From Epiperipatus broadwayi (taxonomy: Eukaryota > Onychophora > Udeonychophora > Euonychophora > Peripatidae): DNA of 64,000 nucleotides. Both the position numbers and the translations under genes were made by a program. The DNA lies in NCBI GenBank assembly GCA_028023455.1, contig JAQFVV010000113.1:1-64000 (forward strand). The letters are read 5' to 3'. This document shows positions 47,001-58,135 of this stretch, piece after piece (position 1 is the first letter of the stretch; the number at the start of each line of letters is the position of its first letter). The notes under the pieces are model-generated. The model was not told the DNA's origin. It worked only from the letters and a program-made list of their open reading frames with translations, and ran no database searches.

Positions 47001-50000
47001 ATAAATTATAAATTTTGTTTTGTCTGTTTTTATATTGTCTATCACTCATTTTGAGAATTTAATAGTGTACTGAGCTTGAATTTGAGATATGCTGTAGGGA
47101 ACTGTAAATGGATGTCTCTAAAGGGATCTTTTTAAGTAGTCCCTCTCTAATAGAGAGAGTGGTGCATAAAGACTATGCGAATTGAACTTTATAGAGATAT
47201 TTTATTGATTGCAAATGTTGCTGATCCTTATAGAGATTGATACAAAAACAATGATCAGGAAATAAAACTAATTATTATTAATTTGATTCCCTTTTTAATA
47301 ATATAGATTTTTTTTGTTTGGTCTATCTTCTTTTAATGGTTTGAAATAATACCATATGTGAATGTATTATTAAGTTGATTTGGATTCTTCACATGTGAGG
47401 CCAAAATAGAGAATTTAACTCACCAAGTTAATTGTTGATTGCACTGTTTGGAAATCTATATCACCCTGTGTAAGTAGATCTGGAGTTATTGGTGTAAAGT
47501 TGAAAGGTAGAATGAGGTAGTTGAGGTGGTTGGTGTAGATTCCTGGTATAGTAAATAATGATGACCAATGTGGGACACCATTTGTAATGATATGAAAGAT
47601 AGGGATCAATATAGAGAGATGGGAAACCGTCATCATCTCCATTTAACATAAATAATCTTAACAGATGAAATAAAGAAAGAAAATGAGCATAAGAGCATGA
47701 CTATCAGCATTGAACAAAACTATAACTAATTATGGCAATAATTATAAGCTGCATCACCATCAATGCTTTGGCCATAGAATATTATGAGTGTACAGGGCCA
47801 ACTATAAACTTAATTTTCTTTCAAAAAAATAAAGTGCAGTGAATGGAATTTAAAGGTGATACCTTTGCACTATCCAGAGGACTATATGGATGTCTACCCA
47901 CAAACATTAATCATCACATATATATAAACCAATTGTTATTACTCAGGCTAGCTTAGAAAGCAGGGACCATAGGAACTGTGATTGTAAACAAAAGAAAATA
48001 ACTAATATATAATATTTTAAACCTATTTTAGAATGAAATAAATTCACTGGAATAACTTAAAACAATGATATACACATTTATTACTTAGAAACAATAACAA
48101 TAAAATCAAATTAAAGGTCTGACAAGTATGCTATAAATATAAATACATTATTCTGATTTTGATTCATAGATTAAAAATTAATAATCTACACAGGTAGCAT
48201 TGTCTATAATCTCCCTATATACATTATCTTCAGTATAGATATTATACTTGAATTTAAATATTACACATTCAACCTATATTCTGCCCATATGTGACCAGTC
48301 AGAATGATTTAAAGTCAACAGGGGTATGACAATAATGTTGGCATTAACAAGGGCTTTGAGTGGTTCCATCATTGGATTTGAATTGATATGGATGGCTGAA
48401 GAGTTGGAAGGTGAATAAGACTGAAGCCTGTCCATTAAAGTTTGAAGATTTGCTATCTTAATATAAACTGAACACTGATTATGTATAAGTGTGAGAGATG
48501 ATGATCTGGACCAAGTTCAGCATGAAACAAGTACATTAGAGATAATTTATCTTTTTCATATTATGTAGTCAGGTGTATTTGTTGTATAGAATGGAGTAGA
48601 TAGCTGTAGAGAGCTTGAAAGTCTGATTTCAAATCCATTCTAATTACAATATACAAATTGTAAAAAGTATTAAATAATTGCATACATATGTGCTAATATA
48701 GTACACACTCAGCAGCCATTTTGAATTTTAAACCACCCAAAAACATTGCCGGCACATGCAAGTGATAAATTAGATCGATTAGAAGCACTCAGGGTTTTCA
48801 AAAAAATTCAATAGCCTAAGGCACTACAATTAAAAAAGGGAGGGGAAAAGAAAGCAATGTGGAAATTAAATAGCCTAAGGTGCTACAATGGAAAAAAAGT
48901 GCACCCTCATGCATGTCCAAGAATATAAAATATTCTATTTATTAATAAACTAATAAAAACTATTCTATTCTACTACATAAATGCATGTTTACACATACAC
49001 TATTTGTTAATATATGTCAATATTATTCTATCACTAAATAACAAACATACATAATAAGAATGTATTTACATGCTTATTTCAAAATAAAATAAAGTATTTT
49101 CAGTATCAATTCTAATTACTTTTACTTAATAACAAATTACATATTTTAAAATGTTAAAAGTTTTTTTTAAAAAAACACACACAAAATTACTTCTTTGAAA
49201 ATATGGCATTTTTTTTTTCTTCATATTATTCTTAATTGTAAATATTTTTAAAAGAGTTGTTGGAAAGTTTTTTTGTTTTTAATTTTTGTGCTCTAACTTT
49301 AAGAAACTTTTTCAAATTTGTTTCCATCAGTTAATTACTTTAATTTCATTCAAAATTATCTATTCTTCATCAATACAGCCGATGTTAAATATTTTCTTAT
49401 AGGCAATAAGTAGAAATTAACTGTCTTTCATTGCAAAATGAATGATTGAAATATATTATTCTCAATATATAATATATTCTATTCACCTGCTAATTTCTTC
49501 CACCAGTCTTTAAAATCATCATTCACATATAAATATCAGCATGTACAATCTTTATATGACTGGCAATAATTATACACTTGTGCTTCTTTAAATATAGATG
49601 AATCAACATATGTATAAAATCATAGCATGGTAATATTTCAGTAAGCTTGATAGTAGTGGATTTTCTTGGTAATCTGGCCTATTTTTTATTTTTTTTTCTC
49701 ATATGTCATAGCATTGGTCAGGACACGAACCCACAACCGTCTGCAAACAACTACTTGCTTGCAAGGCAGCTGTGATGACCTCTTGGCTAACAACGCTTGA
49801 CTAACCTATTACCTAACCTATTATAATCATATCTGTGATAGAATAATATATTGACATATATATATATATATATCAGGTAAGGTAAATGTTGGCAGTCAAT
49901 CAGCCCCATTCAGTATCTATGGTTTGATAAGTTTCAGGCAGGCAAGCCATCTGGTACATATAAGTGCACTATGAATCATAGAAAAGTCATCCTTCCTTCC

Positions 50001-53000
50001 ATGTGAATTTAAACTCGGCCATTGTGAAACTAGCAGCAGCTAGATTGCACTCTATATCTGCCTTAAGTTATCACTTAGTAGCTTTTTCTTCTTCTTTCAA
50101 ACCCATTTTTTATAGAGTATTGTGAAATTTGAAAACAATAGTCTATTTATCACATTAATTAGGTAAGTTTTCTTTTTATCTTGATCAAAAAAAAAAACCC
50201 CAAATTGATAGCTCTTTTCAACTCACACTAATCAAACCAATTTTAATTTAAAATTTTTCTTAATATTACTTCAAACAAAGTCAGATTGTAGAATTTAAAT
50301 TAAAATATATAGTAATTTTCATTTATCAAAAGTAGTTTTAATTAAAAAAAATTTTCCTACTTAATCCAATTAAAAATAGATATGGAATTTTATAATTATC
50401 TATTATAACATGAAAATAAGCTTGTTTTAGATTTTTTTTTTTTTTAATTATCAAAATTAGATAAAATATTAAATAGGCCTTTTTTTAAAGCTTAACATAA
50501 AACAATAATTTATAATAATTTTAAATATCAAAATTATTATTCTATTCCTGTGTATATATTTTAAAGAAATATTTTACAAGAAATTTTATTTGTGTTCATT
50601 TCTACTTTTCCTTTCAATTTTATATATATGTGCGCGCACACACACACTATTATGTTGTTGTATCTCATGAGGCAGTACCATCTCATAATCAATAATTAGG
50701 GCTATGTTAACTATATTATGAATCAGGAGATATACTGAACATCCGGAAACATTATGTATTTTTGTAGAAGTTATTTCAACATCAATGTCTATCATTTTTT
50801 GAATTGTTCTTAAGATAATATATCATCTCCATATGTATTTTCATCAACACATTTAATCATTTTCAAACACCAAGAGATTATTCACTAGAGAAATATCAAT
50901 GTTTTGACTCATATATAATATCAGTACCATATGCTAATAACAAAATCCAAACATAGATATAAAAACATCAGAATAAGCTAAATTGATGTTAATCACACGT
51001 GTTTCTATATAGATACAAAATGATTTTTTCGGTCGTTTTTCAAATTAAAAATGGCGGAGATTGCATACTAAATTAGCACTTACAAAATGATTGTAGATGA
51101 CAACGATAAATGATTGTATTTATGATTTAATTCCAGTTCACTAGCACAATTTAACAAATTCCACTTGAATCTATATGTAAAGGGAAGTGTACATTTTTTA
51201 ATATATTGATTTAACCAAAAGTAATACAATAATTTTCTTGACCGTTGCATAATCGATTTTATTGGTAACATATTTATTTTCTGTCATTTGGAAGTATTTG
51301 ACTTTTAAATGTAGATATATTTTGCACCTAACTAATCATTTATTAAACCAACCTTTAAACATATATATATATTTACAAGTAAACAAATATTTTATGAATT
51401 TAAACTTTAGGCAATAAATATTATATATATATAACAACACTTGGAGTTATAAATTCAGTATTAATTCAATATTTTTTTAAATAATGTAGGTGTTATACTC
51501 AAGCAAATTTTAATATATTTGCATTATTGATATAATAAATCAATATTCAACAATTTTAATACTAAACATTTATTTCTGCATTTTATTTCGAAATTTCACA
51601 CAAAAACTGTTTATACATTCACTAAGGGTTTACAAATAATAATCAGTATTAAAATTTATTTGGAAATGAATATAACATTTATATAACAAATAGAATACAA
51701 TTCAAATCATATATATGTATTAGATTTTGTAACTGAGATAATCAAAATATTAGTTAATTAGAAGGGATTTGAACTCAGACTTACAAGCTCCATGCACATG
51801 ACCACATACAAGAGTTGGCACGACATGAAGATTGAAGCCTGTCCATTATAGTTTGAAGATTTACTATCTTAATATAAACTGAGCACTGATTTTATATATA
51901 TATATGGAAGATGATCTGGACCAATTAGATGAGTGCAAGTCCAGCATGAGATACATATATTGGAGATTATTTATCTTTTTCACATGTTATGTGGTCATGT
52001 GTATTGGTTGTATAATATGGAATGGATAGCTGTAGGAAGCTTGAAAGTCTGAGTTCAAATCCCTTCTAATTACATTAAGTTCAGTACAGAAAATATATTT
52101 GTATTTAAATATTATAAAATATTAATTCTTTTTAAAATTCAATTACATTTAAAAGTTAATAGTCACATCTGGAGTCTTTTCTTTTTTTTTGTAGTGAACT
52201 CTTTTTGAATTTGCATGTAATTAGGATTAATAAAAAACTATTTCATACAAAAAAAAATTTTATATGGAATAGTTTAATCAAAAGAATATAATGAAATTTA
52301 ACAATTTCTTTAATTATATATGGAAATATGAAATTTTTTTGCTCTTTCTGTACTTAGGGAATTGAGATATTTTGATTCTTTTCTTATGTTAGAAAATATA
52401 TTGTTTTTCACTTTTCTAATATGGATACTATAAGATTCGAAGATTAATCATAATGAATTACATAGTAATTCTAACACTAATGAAAGAAATTTTCATACTT
52501 TCAAATTTTTGAAAATTCATCCCTTTCCCTCAGTGATTAGACTGTCTTTAATAATAATTTTTCAGATTTAAAACTGGCATTCTGAAGAGATGATGTGCTT
52601 ACTTTCTTATTGAGACATTTGGAATTTTAGCCACCATTTCCTTCAGCTTAAGAACTTGCAAGAATGAGAAATGATTTTTTTCAACAGGATAACTCTCTTA
52701 GGAACTTTTTATTCAACTACAAATTATTTTCTTCTTTTCTGTGCTAGTGTAATAAATGACTATTAATGAACGATATGCAGAAAAGGTAGATTTTTAAAAT
52801 ATTCAGCTTCATTACTGCCTAGCATGTTTTCAATATATCATACAATATTCCAATTGCATTTACAATATTACTATAAGCTATGAATATGATATACATGATA
52901 TATCAAAAGCATGTTAGGCAGTAATAAAGCTGAATATTTTAAAAATCTATCTTTTCTGTGTATGTGAATTTTTTATTTTATGTGAAGTCTTTAGATATGT

Positions 53001-56000
53001 CTGCCTATATACATTTTTTTCTCGATTGATTGTAACACTAATGATAATCTCTGAGAAACTCCAAATAATCAATCTAGCTAAACTTAATAAAGATATAAAA
53101 AAATTTGGTACTTGTGATTTTTGACCCATGTGGCCACCAGAGGTGCTGGTCTGTGTCAACCACAGAAATACTTAGAGTAGGGGCCCCAAATGCAGCAATG
53201 CAAATTCCAGCCATTAGGTGGCGCTGTTCACAATGCGTAAGCACAGGAACATTCCACCAGCTGGCTGGCAGCAAAGCTGCCTGCTTGGTGGTGCTGGTTG
53301 CAATGCATAAGCCCATTTAGCTTACATCGTCTGGTGGCCACATGGGTCAAAAATCACAAGTACCAAAATGTTAATCATAAGATTTTTAACATTTTGGAAT
53401 AAATTTTGTTATTCCTAGAATAATTTGGCAAGTAATCCATTACAGTATAAACCAATAACACTTCTTTTGTACATCTGGAATTTAGATCAACACTTATTTA
53501 AAACATATATTATTTAATGTTGATGAAGAATATATTGTAAAGTATATTTATTAAATTGAACCTTAATCATCTCGATTATGCATGCACATACATTATTTAA
53601 AATTTAAAAGTATTTCAAATACATACCCTCATATATACCTCTAGATATATACCCAACCATCATATATCTCTCTTACATGTGTGTCATTTTCTTAAATGTT
53701 CTTTAAAGTTTTCTTTTTAAAACATTAATGACCAGAAATGTTTTAAGTTTGTATTGCCATTTAAATATTAAATGCGTGTTGCTGAATAAAATTGGGTTCA
53801 AATCCTTAGTAGTACCATATTTACTATCATTAATACATTGTATTAAATCTTTTTTGATCTCTAAACTTTCTTAATTTTAATTATTATTCTTTCTTTTTAT
53901 TTGGGTTGTTATTTTCTTAACTGCACATACCCTATTTTAAAGTGAACTAATTATTCCATGTTACCATTAGACAACCATCTTAATATATAAGCAAAAAAAA
54001 TAAGTCTTTAAATATTTCTTTGCAGTACAAAGACTTGTTGAACACCACTTCCATTTAGAAACATTGAAATACAAATGCAATACTTATTGCACTTGTTATT
54101 GGATGGTTTTCTAGCCTTGTTTTCCCTCTAATTAAGAAAAGATACATTCCCATTTATTGACCTATAGTTAGTTAGAGTGGACATAGGGTGTCTACCTAAA
54201 GCCTAAATCCATTAAAAAAATTTCAAGTTTATTCATTCTGAATTATAACATAAGTTCAAATACTGTAGATGGATATGTTATTATTGTCAACTTTTCTTCT
54301 TCATCCTTGATGAATCAAGCTTGGTTAGTTGTGTTACTTCTCTTAACAAATTTGTAAGAAATACAGAATAAGCCAATACAAGATTTTCCCTTAACAATAA
54401 AATGGATCCGTTTTAACATGCATTTCTGTGAAACTGAATACTTACCCCTAACATTTAATTAAAGACAATGTTAATACTATTATTAATTTATTATATTTTT
54501 GAAGTCATATATTATTATAGTTATTTATTTACATATGGAGGGTGGGGATATATTTATACCAAAATTAGCTTACTTTCTAATTTTCATCCATTGCTGTGTT
54601 GAAAAGTTGAATAATTCTGCTTCACCAGCAAATATTGCTTCTAATAATAACAGCTATTTCAAAAATAAATTACCAAGTTAGTTAAAGATTAAAAAATAAA
54701 TTAAGAAATTAAAAGTATTTTAGATATACTAAAAATGCATACATATCAGTATTAGTAAAAATCAGTCACATGACCTATGTAGCTTGCATTACCAATATGT
54801 AATATATAAAGAGCCTGCTAATAGCTCTAAACAAGCTTATTTATTATTTTTTTTAATGATAAATGCTAAAAGAGAAAATACCTGAAGCCTTTATCTATGA
54901 TCCCCAGACCAGTTTCAAGCTATGGCTCTCATCAGTGAGGAGCTAGGACATTAGATTCAAAATACTAACTCAAGCCAAGCATTTATCTAATTCTTAAATA
55001 TTAAGAAAAAGATCTAAATCTTCAGACACCTACATGTCTTCAAATTCAGTTCTTTAACTAAAGAAACTATATGGGCCTGAACTAAATTCAGTGATCCCAT
55101 ATATTGGTAAGCTTATCAATTTAATATATGGGATCACTGAATTTAGTTCAGGCCCATATAGTTTCTTTAGTTAAAGAGCTGAATTTGAAGACATGTAGGT
55201 ATCTGAAGATTTATATCTTTTTCTTAATATTTAAGAATTAGATAAATGCTTGGCTTGAGTTAGTATTTTAAATCTAATGTCCTAGCTCCACACTGAAGAG
55301 AGCCATAGCTCGAAACCGGTCTGATGACCATCATAGATAAAAACTCCAGGTATTTTCTCTTGTAGCATTTATCATAAAAAATAAAATAAATAAGCTTGTT
55401 TAGAGCTATTAGCAGGCTCTTTATATAATATATATCAGTATATGTGTTTTTTTTTAAACAATGTAAATATGATCAATACTATTTTTTTTTATAAAGAATA
55501 TATTTAAAATATATATTATAAATGTATTGCAAGTTTTCTATAGGATAAATAATATTGTTTGGGAGTTCAGAAGAAGTTCAAGCATAGGAGGTGGTGACTT
55601 GGGCTGCAATCTACGGACACCAGTTCTAGAATGTCACTTACCACTGCACCAAATCATATTCTCTACTAAGAAAAATTATTAGCTTTTAAGATTATTATAT
55701 ATAAATAGATAGCCCAGTGGAATGGTGGTGATGCACCTACCCATCATTCTAACAAATTAAATTCAAATCCAGGGAAAGCAATAACTTCAAAAATTCTAAT
55801 CAAATTTAGGATTTTCCTTTTCAGTCAGTTATATGATATCACATGACTTCAGCTTACATATGATAGATCATGTGATAGTTTATCCATTTATGCCAAATAT
55901 TGGTCATAGGATAGAAATGCCTATAATTAAAAAAAAAAACAAAGAAGCCTATAATATATAAAAATTGAATTGGATTCAGATTTCTATAACTATACAAACA

Positions 56001-57128
56001 AGTTAGCTTAGATTGAAAACATTTATATAACTTTCAATTTGAACTGATAGCTTAATAATATAACACAGAGGTAAATGACAGTAGCTGGAAGGAAGATGCA
56101 TTAAATCTTAAAAATTCAGTTGCACTGTTCCAAGATTTGAAGTTCCTCACTGATGAAAGCCATAAACTTGAAATTAGTCCAAGATATTTTTGGGTAGGAC
56201 AGCACAGGATAGAAATTTATTAAGCATTATTATCTGTCATCTGCCATTACTTAATAAGTGGCACAGAGAAGATAAAAAAGTGTGTAACTAAAACCAATCG
56301 TATGATTCTATAAAGATATGTACAGACTCCAATTCCTCTAGTGCATATATTAATTTTTAAAGATCAGGTTAAAATCTGAATACTTTGTGATTATATGTAA
56401 TACACACATATATATATAGTCTCACCTATATATAACATAAAATGAAAAAACTTTCAATTCTATGTTAAAATTTTATTTTCATTAATTTAAAAATGAAAAA
56501 AAAATACAGCAGTTTCTAATGTCAATTTTTTTTACTTTAGAAGACAAAAAAAAAAAAAACTATACTAAAAATTTATTTTCAATACGAAATAAACATAATG
56601 GCTGAAGAATTGGGAGGTTGAGTATTAGATGACAGTTTAATGAAACTCTTTATCATTTGTCTTCTGATTTTAACTATTACTAATATTTCAGCCTTTAAAA
56701 CAGATAGATAAATGTGACCATTATATAAAAGAAATACATTTTATTACTGAAATCATTTATTAAAGGTTTCTTTGATGTGTATATACCACTTTACAAAATA
56801 CAAACTGTTAAAAAAAGGTAAACATATAAAGAAATTGAATTGTAAAATAAATTTGTTGGTTCAAAATGAAGAAATAACATTTGGTCCTTACCTTGCCTTG
56901 TGGAATTTTTCCAGTAATCTCATATCCCAGGGACATAAAAATAGCTATGGCTGCTGTATATGCTATGGCACTAAAAATAAAATGATGACTATTGATTTAT
57001 GGGTATATTAAAATTATTTTTTAAAAAGTGGAGGAGGTTATAGCTTACCTGGTTCCTTTTGTTAAAGGCATTAGATTTAACATATAATACATAAAAGAGA
57101 GAACAAGACTAGAAACTACTTCTGGTTC
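43922..57128 (-). CDS. TTC13: TTC13 (tetratricopeptide repeat protein 13), 3' part of a multi-exon gene
   Basis: Four exons on the - strand: 57128-57049, 56970-56892, 52654-52603 and 44018-43922. All have AG acceptors and GT donors. The first and second join in phase (AG|T), and so do the third and fourth (AA|G). Together they read like the conserved non-TPR C-terminus of TTC13, the animal relative of plant SRFR1: a hydrophobic stretch with NLMPLTKGTS, then GYEITGKIPQGK, then VAK, and finally LPRVSEVLPSLRSVIEVLN before the stop. The comparison with vertebrate TTC13 is from memory. The second exon ends in phase 0 but the third needs one preceding base, so a small exon (about 10 codons, for the VDFEAMT-like segment) is missing between 52.7 and 56.9 kb. 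The TPR region and the 5' end are not in the window or not found. The protein's cellular function is poorly defined. Introns carry foldback elements, MITEs and a SINE. Confidence 0.8.
46206..46495. repeat. 290-bp foldback element in a TTC13 intron
   Basis: Arms of about 95 bp (46206-46300 and 46397-46495) pair ATACAGTCTTTCAA with TTGAAAGACTGTAT, and GAGTTTAATG/CATAATGGAA words with their complements. The mismatches show age. Confidence 0.7.
48290..48652 (+). mobile_element. Family B short element, copy 2
   Basis: Order of shared words: CATCATTGGATTTG, GAAGCCTGTCCATTAAAGTT, GATGATGATCTGGACCAAGT, TTTATCTTTTTCATATTATG, TAGATAGCTGTAGAGAGCTT and AAATCCATTCTAATTACAA. It lies in the TTC13 intron. 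Confidence 0.65.
49682..49803 (-). mobile_element. tRNA-derived SINE 1, antisense copy in the TTC13 intron
   Basis: The - strand shows GAGGTCATCACAGCTGCC, GTGGGTTCGTGTCCTGACC, GCTATGACATATGAG and an A-rich tail. CCTATT words on both sides may be a target duplication. Confidence 0.75.
51756..52074 (+). mobile_element. Family B short element, copy 3, with both terminal inverted repeats
   Basis: The left end TAATTAGAAGGGATTTGAAC plus TCAGACTTACAAGCTCC is the inverse of the right end AGCTTGAAAGTCTGAGTTC plus AAATCCCTTCTAATTA. The ends contain a tRNA B-box-like word (GAGTTCAAATCCC). The inner words match the other copies. It lies in a TTC13 intron. Confidence 0.7.
52603..52654 (-). CDS. TTC13: TTC13 exon C (internal, probable)
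   Basis: The acceptor tract TTTCTCATTCTTGCAAG is good and the donor is AAA|GTAAGC. The open phase encodes LKLKEMVAKIPNVSIRK. The exon ends in AA, which exactly supplies the codon finished by the G that opens the last exon. The spacing from VAK to the SLP-VSE block equals that recalled for vertebrate TTC13. Sequence similarity of this exon alone is modest, so phase and position carry the call. Confidence 0.65.
52779..52957. repeat. Foldback element 125 bp upstream of TTC13 exon C
   Basis: Arms of about 62 bp: AGATTTTTAAAATATTCAGC with GCTGAATATTTTAAAAATCT, and TTACTGCCTAGCATG with CATGTTAGGCAGTAA. The loop is about 55 nt. Transcribed within the intron, it would form a stem just before the exon's acceptor. 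Confidence 0.75.
53104..53367. mobile_element. 264-bp MITE with 38-bp terminal inverted repeats
   Basis: The ends are TTTGGTACTTGTGATTTTTG plus ACCCATGTGGCCACCAGA and its inverse, with no mismatches seen. The interior is GC-rich for this window and holds a direct repeat GGTGGCGCTGTTCACAATGC / GGTGGTGCTGGTTGCAATGC. A clear target duplication is not seen. It lies in the TTC13 intron between exons B and C. The small frames on both strands here follow from the palindrome. Confidence 0.8.
54802..55431. mobile_element. 630-bp near-perfect palindrome related to family A
   Basis: Arms 54802-55105 and 55122-55431 are inverted copies around a 16-nt loop (GGTAAGCTTATCAATT). Outer words are AAAGAGCCTGCTAATAGCTC and its complement. 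Each arm holds the family A hallmark (CCAGACCAGTTTCAAGCTATG). It lies in the TTC13 intron between exons B and C. Transcribed, it would fold into a hairpin of about 300 bp. Confidence 0.85.
55595..55665 (-). repeat. Weak tRNA-like segment
   Basis: The - strand reads GGTGCAGTGGTAAGTGAC and later TAGATTGCAGCCC, a plausible A box and a poor B box. A second weak tRNA-like piece follows on the + strand at 55700-55780 (AAATTCAAATCCAGGG). Both may be old SINEs. Confidence 0.3.
55850..56220 (+). repeat. Diverged family A fragment
   Basis: Shares AGATCATGTGATAGTTTATCC, GCTTAGATTGAAAACATTTA and TCACTGATGAAAGCCATAAA with the copies at 15 kb and 60 kb, in the same order. Confidence 0.45.
56892..56970 (-). 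CDS. TTC13: TTC13 exon B (internal)
   Basis: Acceptor TTATTTTTAG, donor AAG|GTAAGG, only 78 nt downstream of exon A, so the intron is short. The first base completes the Ser codon split after AG in exon A. The 79-nt exon encodes a hydrophobic segment and then GYEITGKIPQGK, the conserved GK-IP-GK block of the family. It ends in phase 0. Confidence 0.85.
57049..57128 (-). CDS. TTC13: TTC13 exon A (internal)
   Basis: The acceptor is a pyrimidine-rich tract ending CTAG and the donor is CAG|GTAAGC. The 80-nt exon is open in phase 0, starts EPEVVSSLVLSF and contains MYYMLNLMPLTKGTS. This matches the membrane-like block before PLSRG in TTC13/SRFR1 proteins. Confidence 0.85.
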
Positions 57129-57689
57129 CTAGAAAAAAAGAAAAAAGTTATTAGTGACTCATAAATAATATCTCATCACTTAAATAAATCCTACATATAC
57201 AGTAGTCCTCATAATATTAAAATAGCTGTATTTAAACAAATCTTATCTTGTTTATTTGAAAAATAATATTACCTAATTGTACAACTTAAATTTGAACAAA
57301 CGATTGCTAGATAACCACGAAGCTAAATGAAAAACATATAACTAGTGTAACCAATCTTTCTATCATCATTCAGTTTATGTTAATTTCAACCAACCATTGA
57401 AAATATTTTATAATGATCTGTGCTTTTATAAAGAGACTAGTTTATAATAATCATAATCAACATGGATATTCATGCTCCATAGACATGAATATAATTAATT
57501 ACAGCAAAATATGATAATATTATATAAAGTAGCCAAACGCTCAAACCTGATTACACTGAATTATTAACACCCCAACTATAATTACAATCACAATAATTGA
57601 TTCTAAAGCATAAATACTATCATTAATTGGTTAAAATATGGTATTCAATTAGCATAATTTGGTTAGCATCATAATCAAATTCCAATGTT

Positions 57690-58135
57690 TAACTTATAAC
57701 AATTGGCATTATATTGCTAACTTCCATTTTCAGCTGAATACCATCAATAATGAATTGGATGCATAATGGTATGATAATACGAGGGGTTAGATTGGCATAA
57801 TGTCTACATGGGTATGACTGCAATATTAAATCCAATAAAGGATTTGAGCATTCCATCATTCGTTTTTCAGTGAAATGGATGGTTGAATAGTTGAAAGCAT
57901 GAGAAGATTGAAGCCTGTACATTAAAGTTTGAGGAATTGCTATCTTAATATAAATCGAGCACTGATTATACATATGTGTAGGAGATTATGATCTGGTCCA
58001 GTTGATGAGTGTTGGTTCTACATGAAATATGTATACTTGGGATTATGTGTGGTCATGTGTATCAATTGTTTGAGATAGAGTGAAGAATGAATAGACCAAA
58101 AAGTCCTGAGTTTAAACCTCTCTAATTATAAATGA
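57690..58135 (+). mobile_element. Family B short element, copy 4
   Basis: Contains ATTCCATCATTCG, GAAGCCTGTACATTAAAGTT, GATTATGATCTGGTCCAGTT, GGTCATGTGTATCAATTG and a diverged right end CTGAGTTTAAACCTCTCTAATT. The left part extends about 200 bp beyond copy 3. Confidence 0.6.

Noticed and set aside
47415-47642. A 42-nt stretch (47424-47465, -) with splice-like borders, encoding GDIDFQTVQSTINL, considered as the missing TTC13 exon
   Set aside because: It lies between exons C and D in order, where a phase 0-0 exon would break the AA|G junction. The resemblance to VDFEAM is only a few residues.
53074-53320. Overlapping 70-80-codon frames on both strands
   Set aside because: They arise from the GC-rich palindromic MITE, which lacks stops by composition.
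56772-57011. 79-codon + strand frame
   Set aside because: Antisense shadow over TTC13 exon B and its intron.
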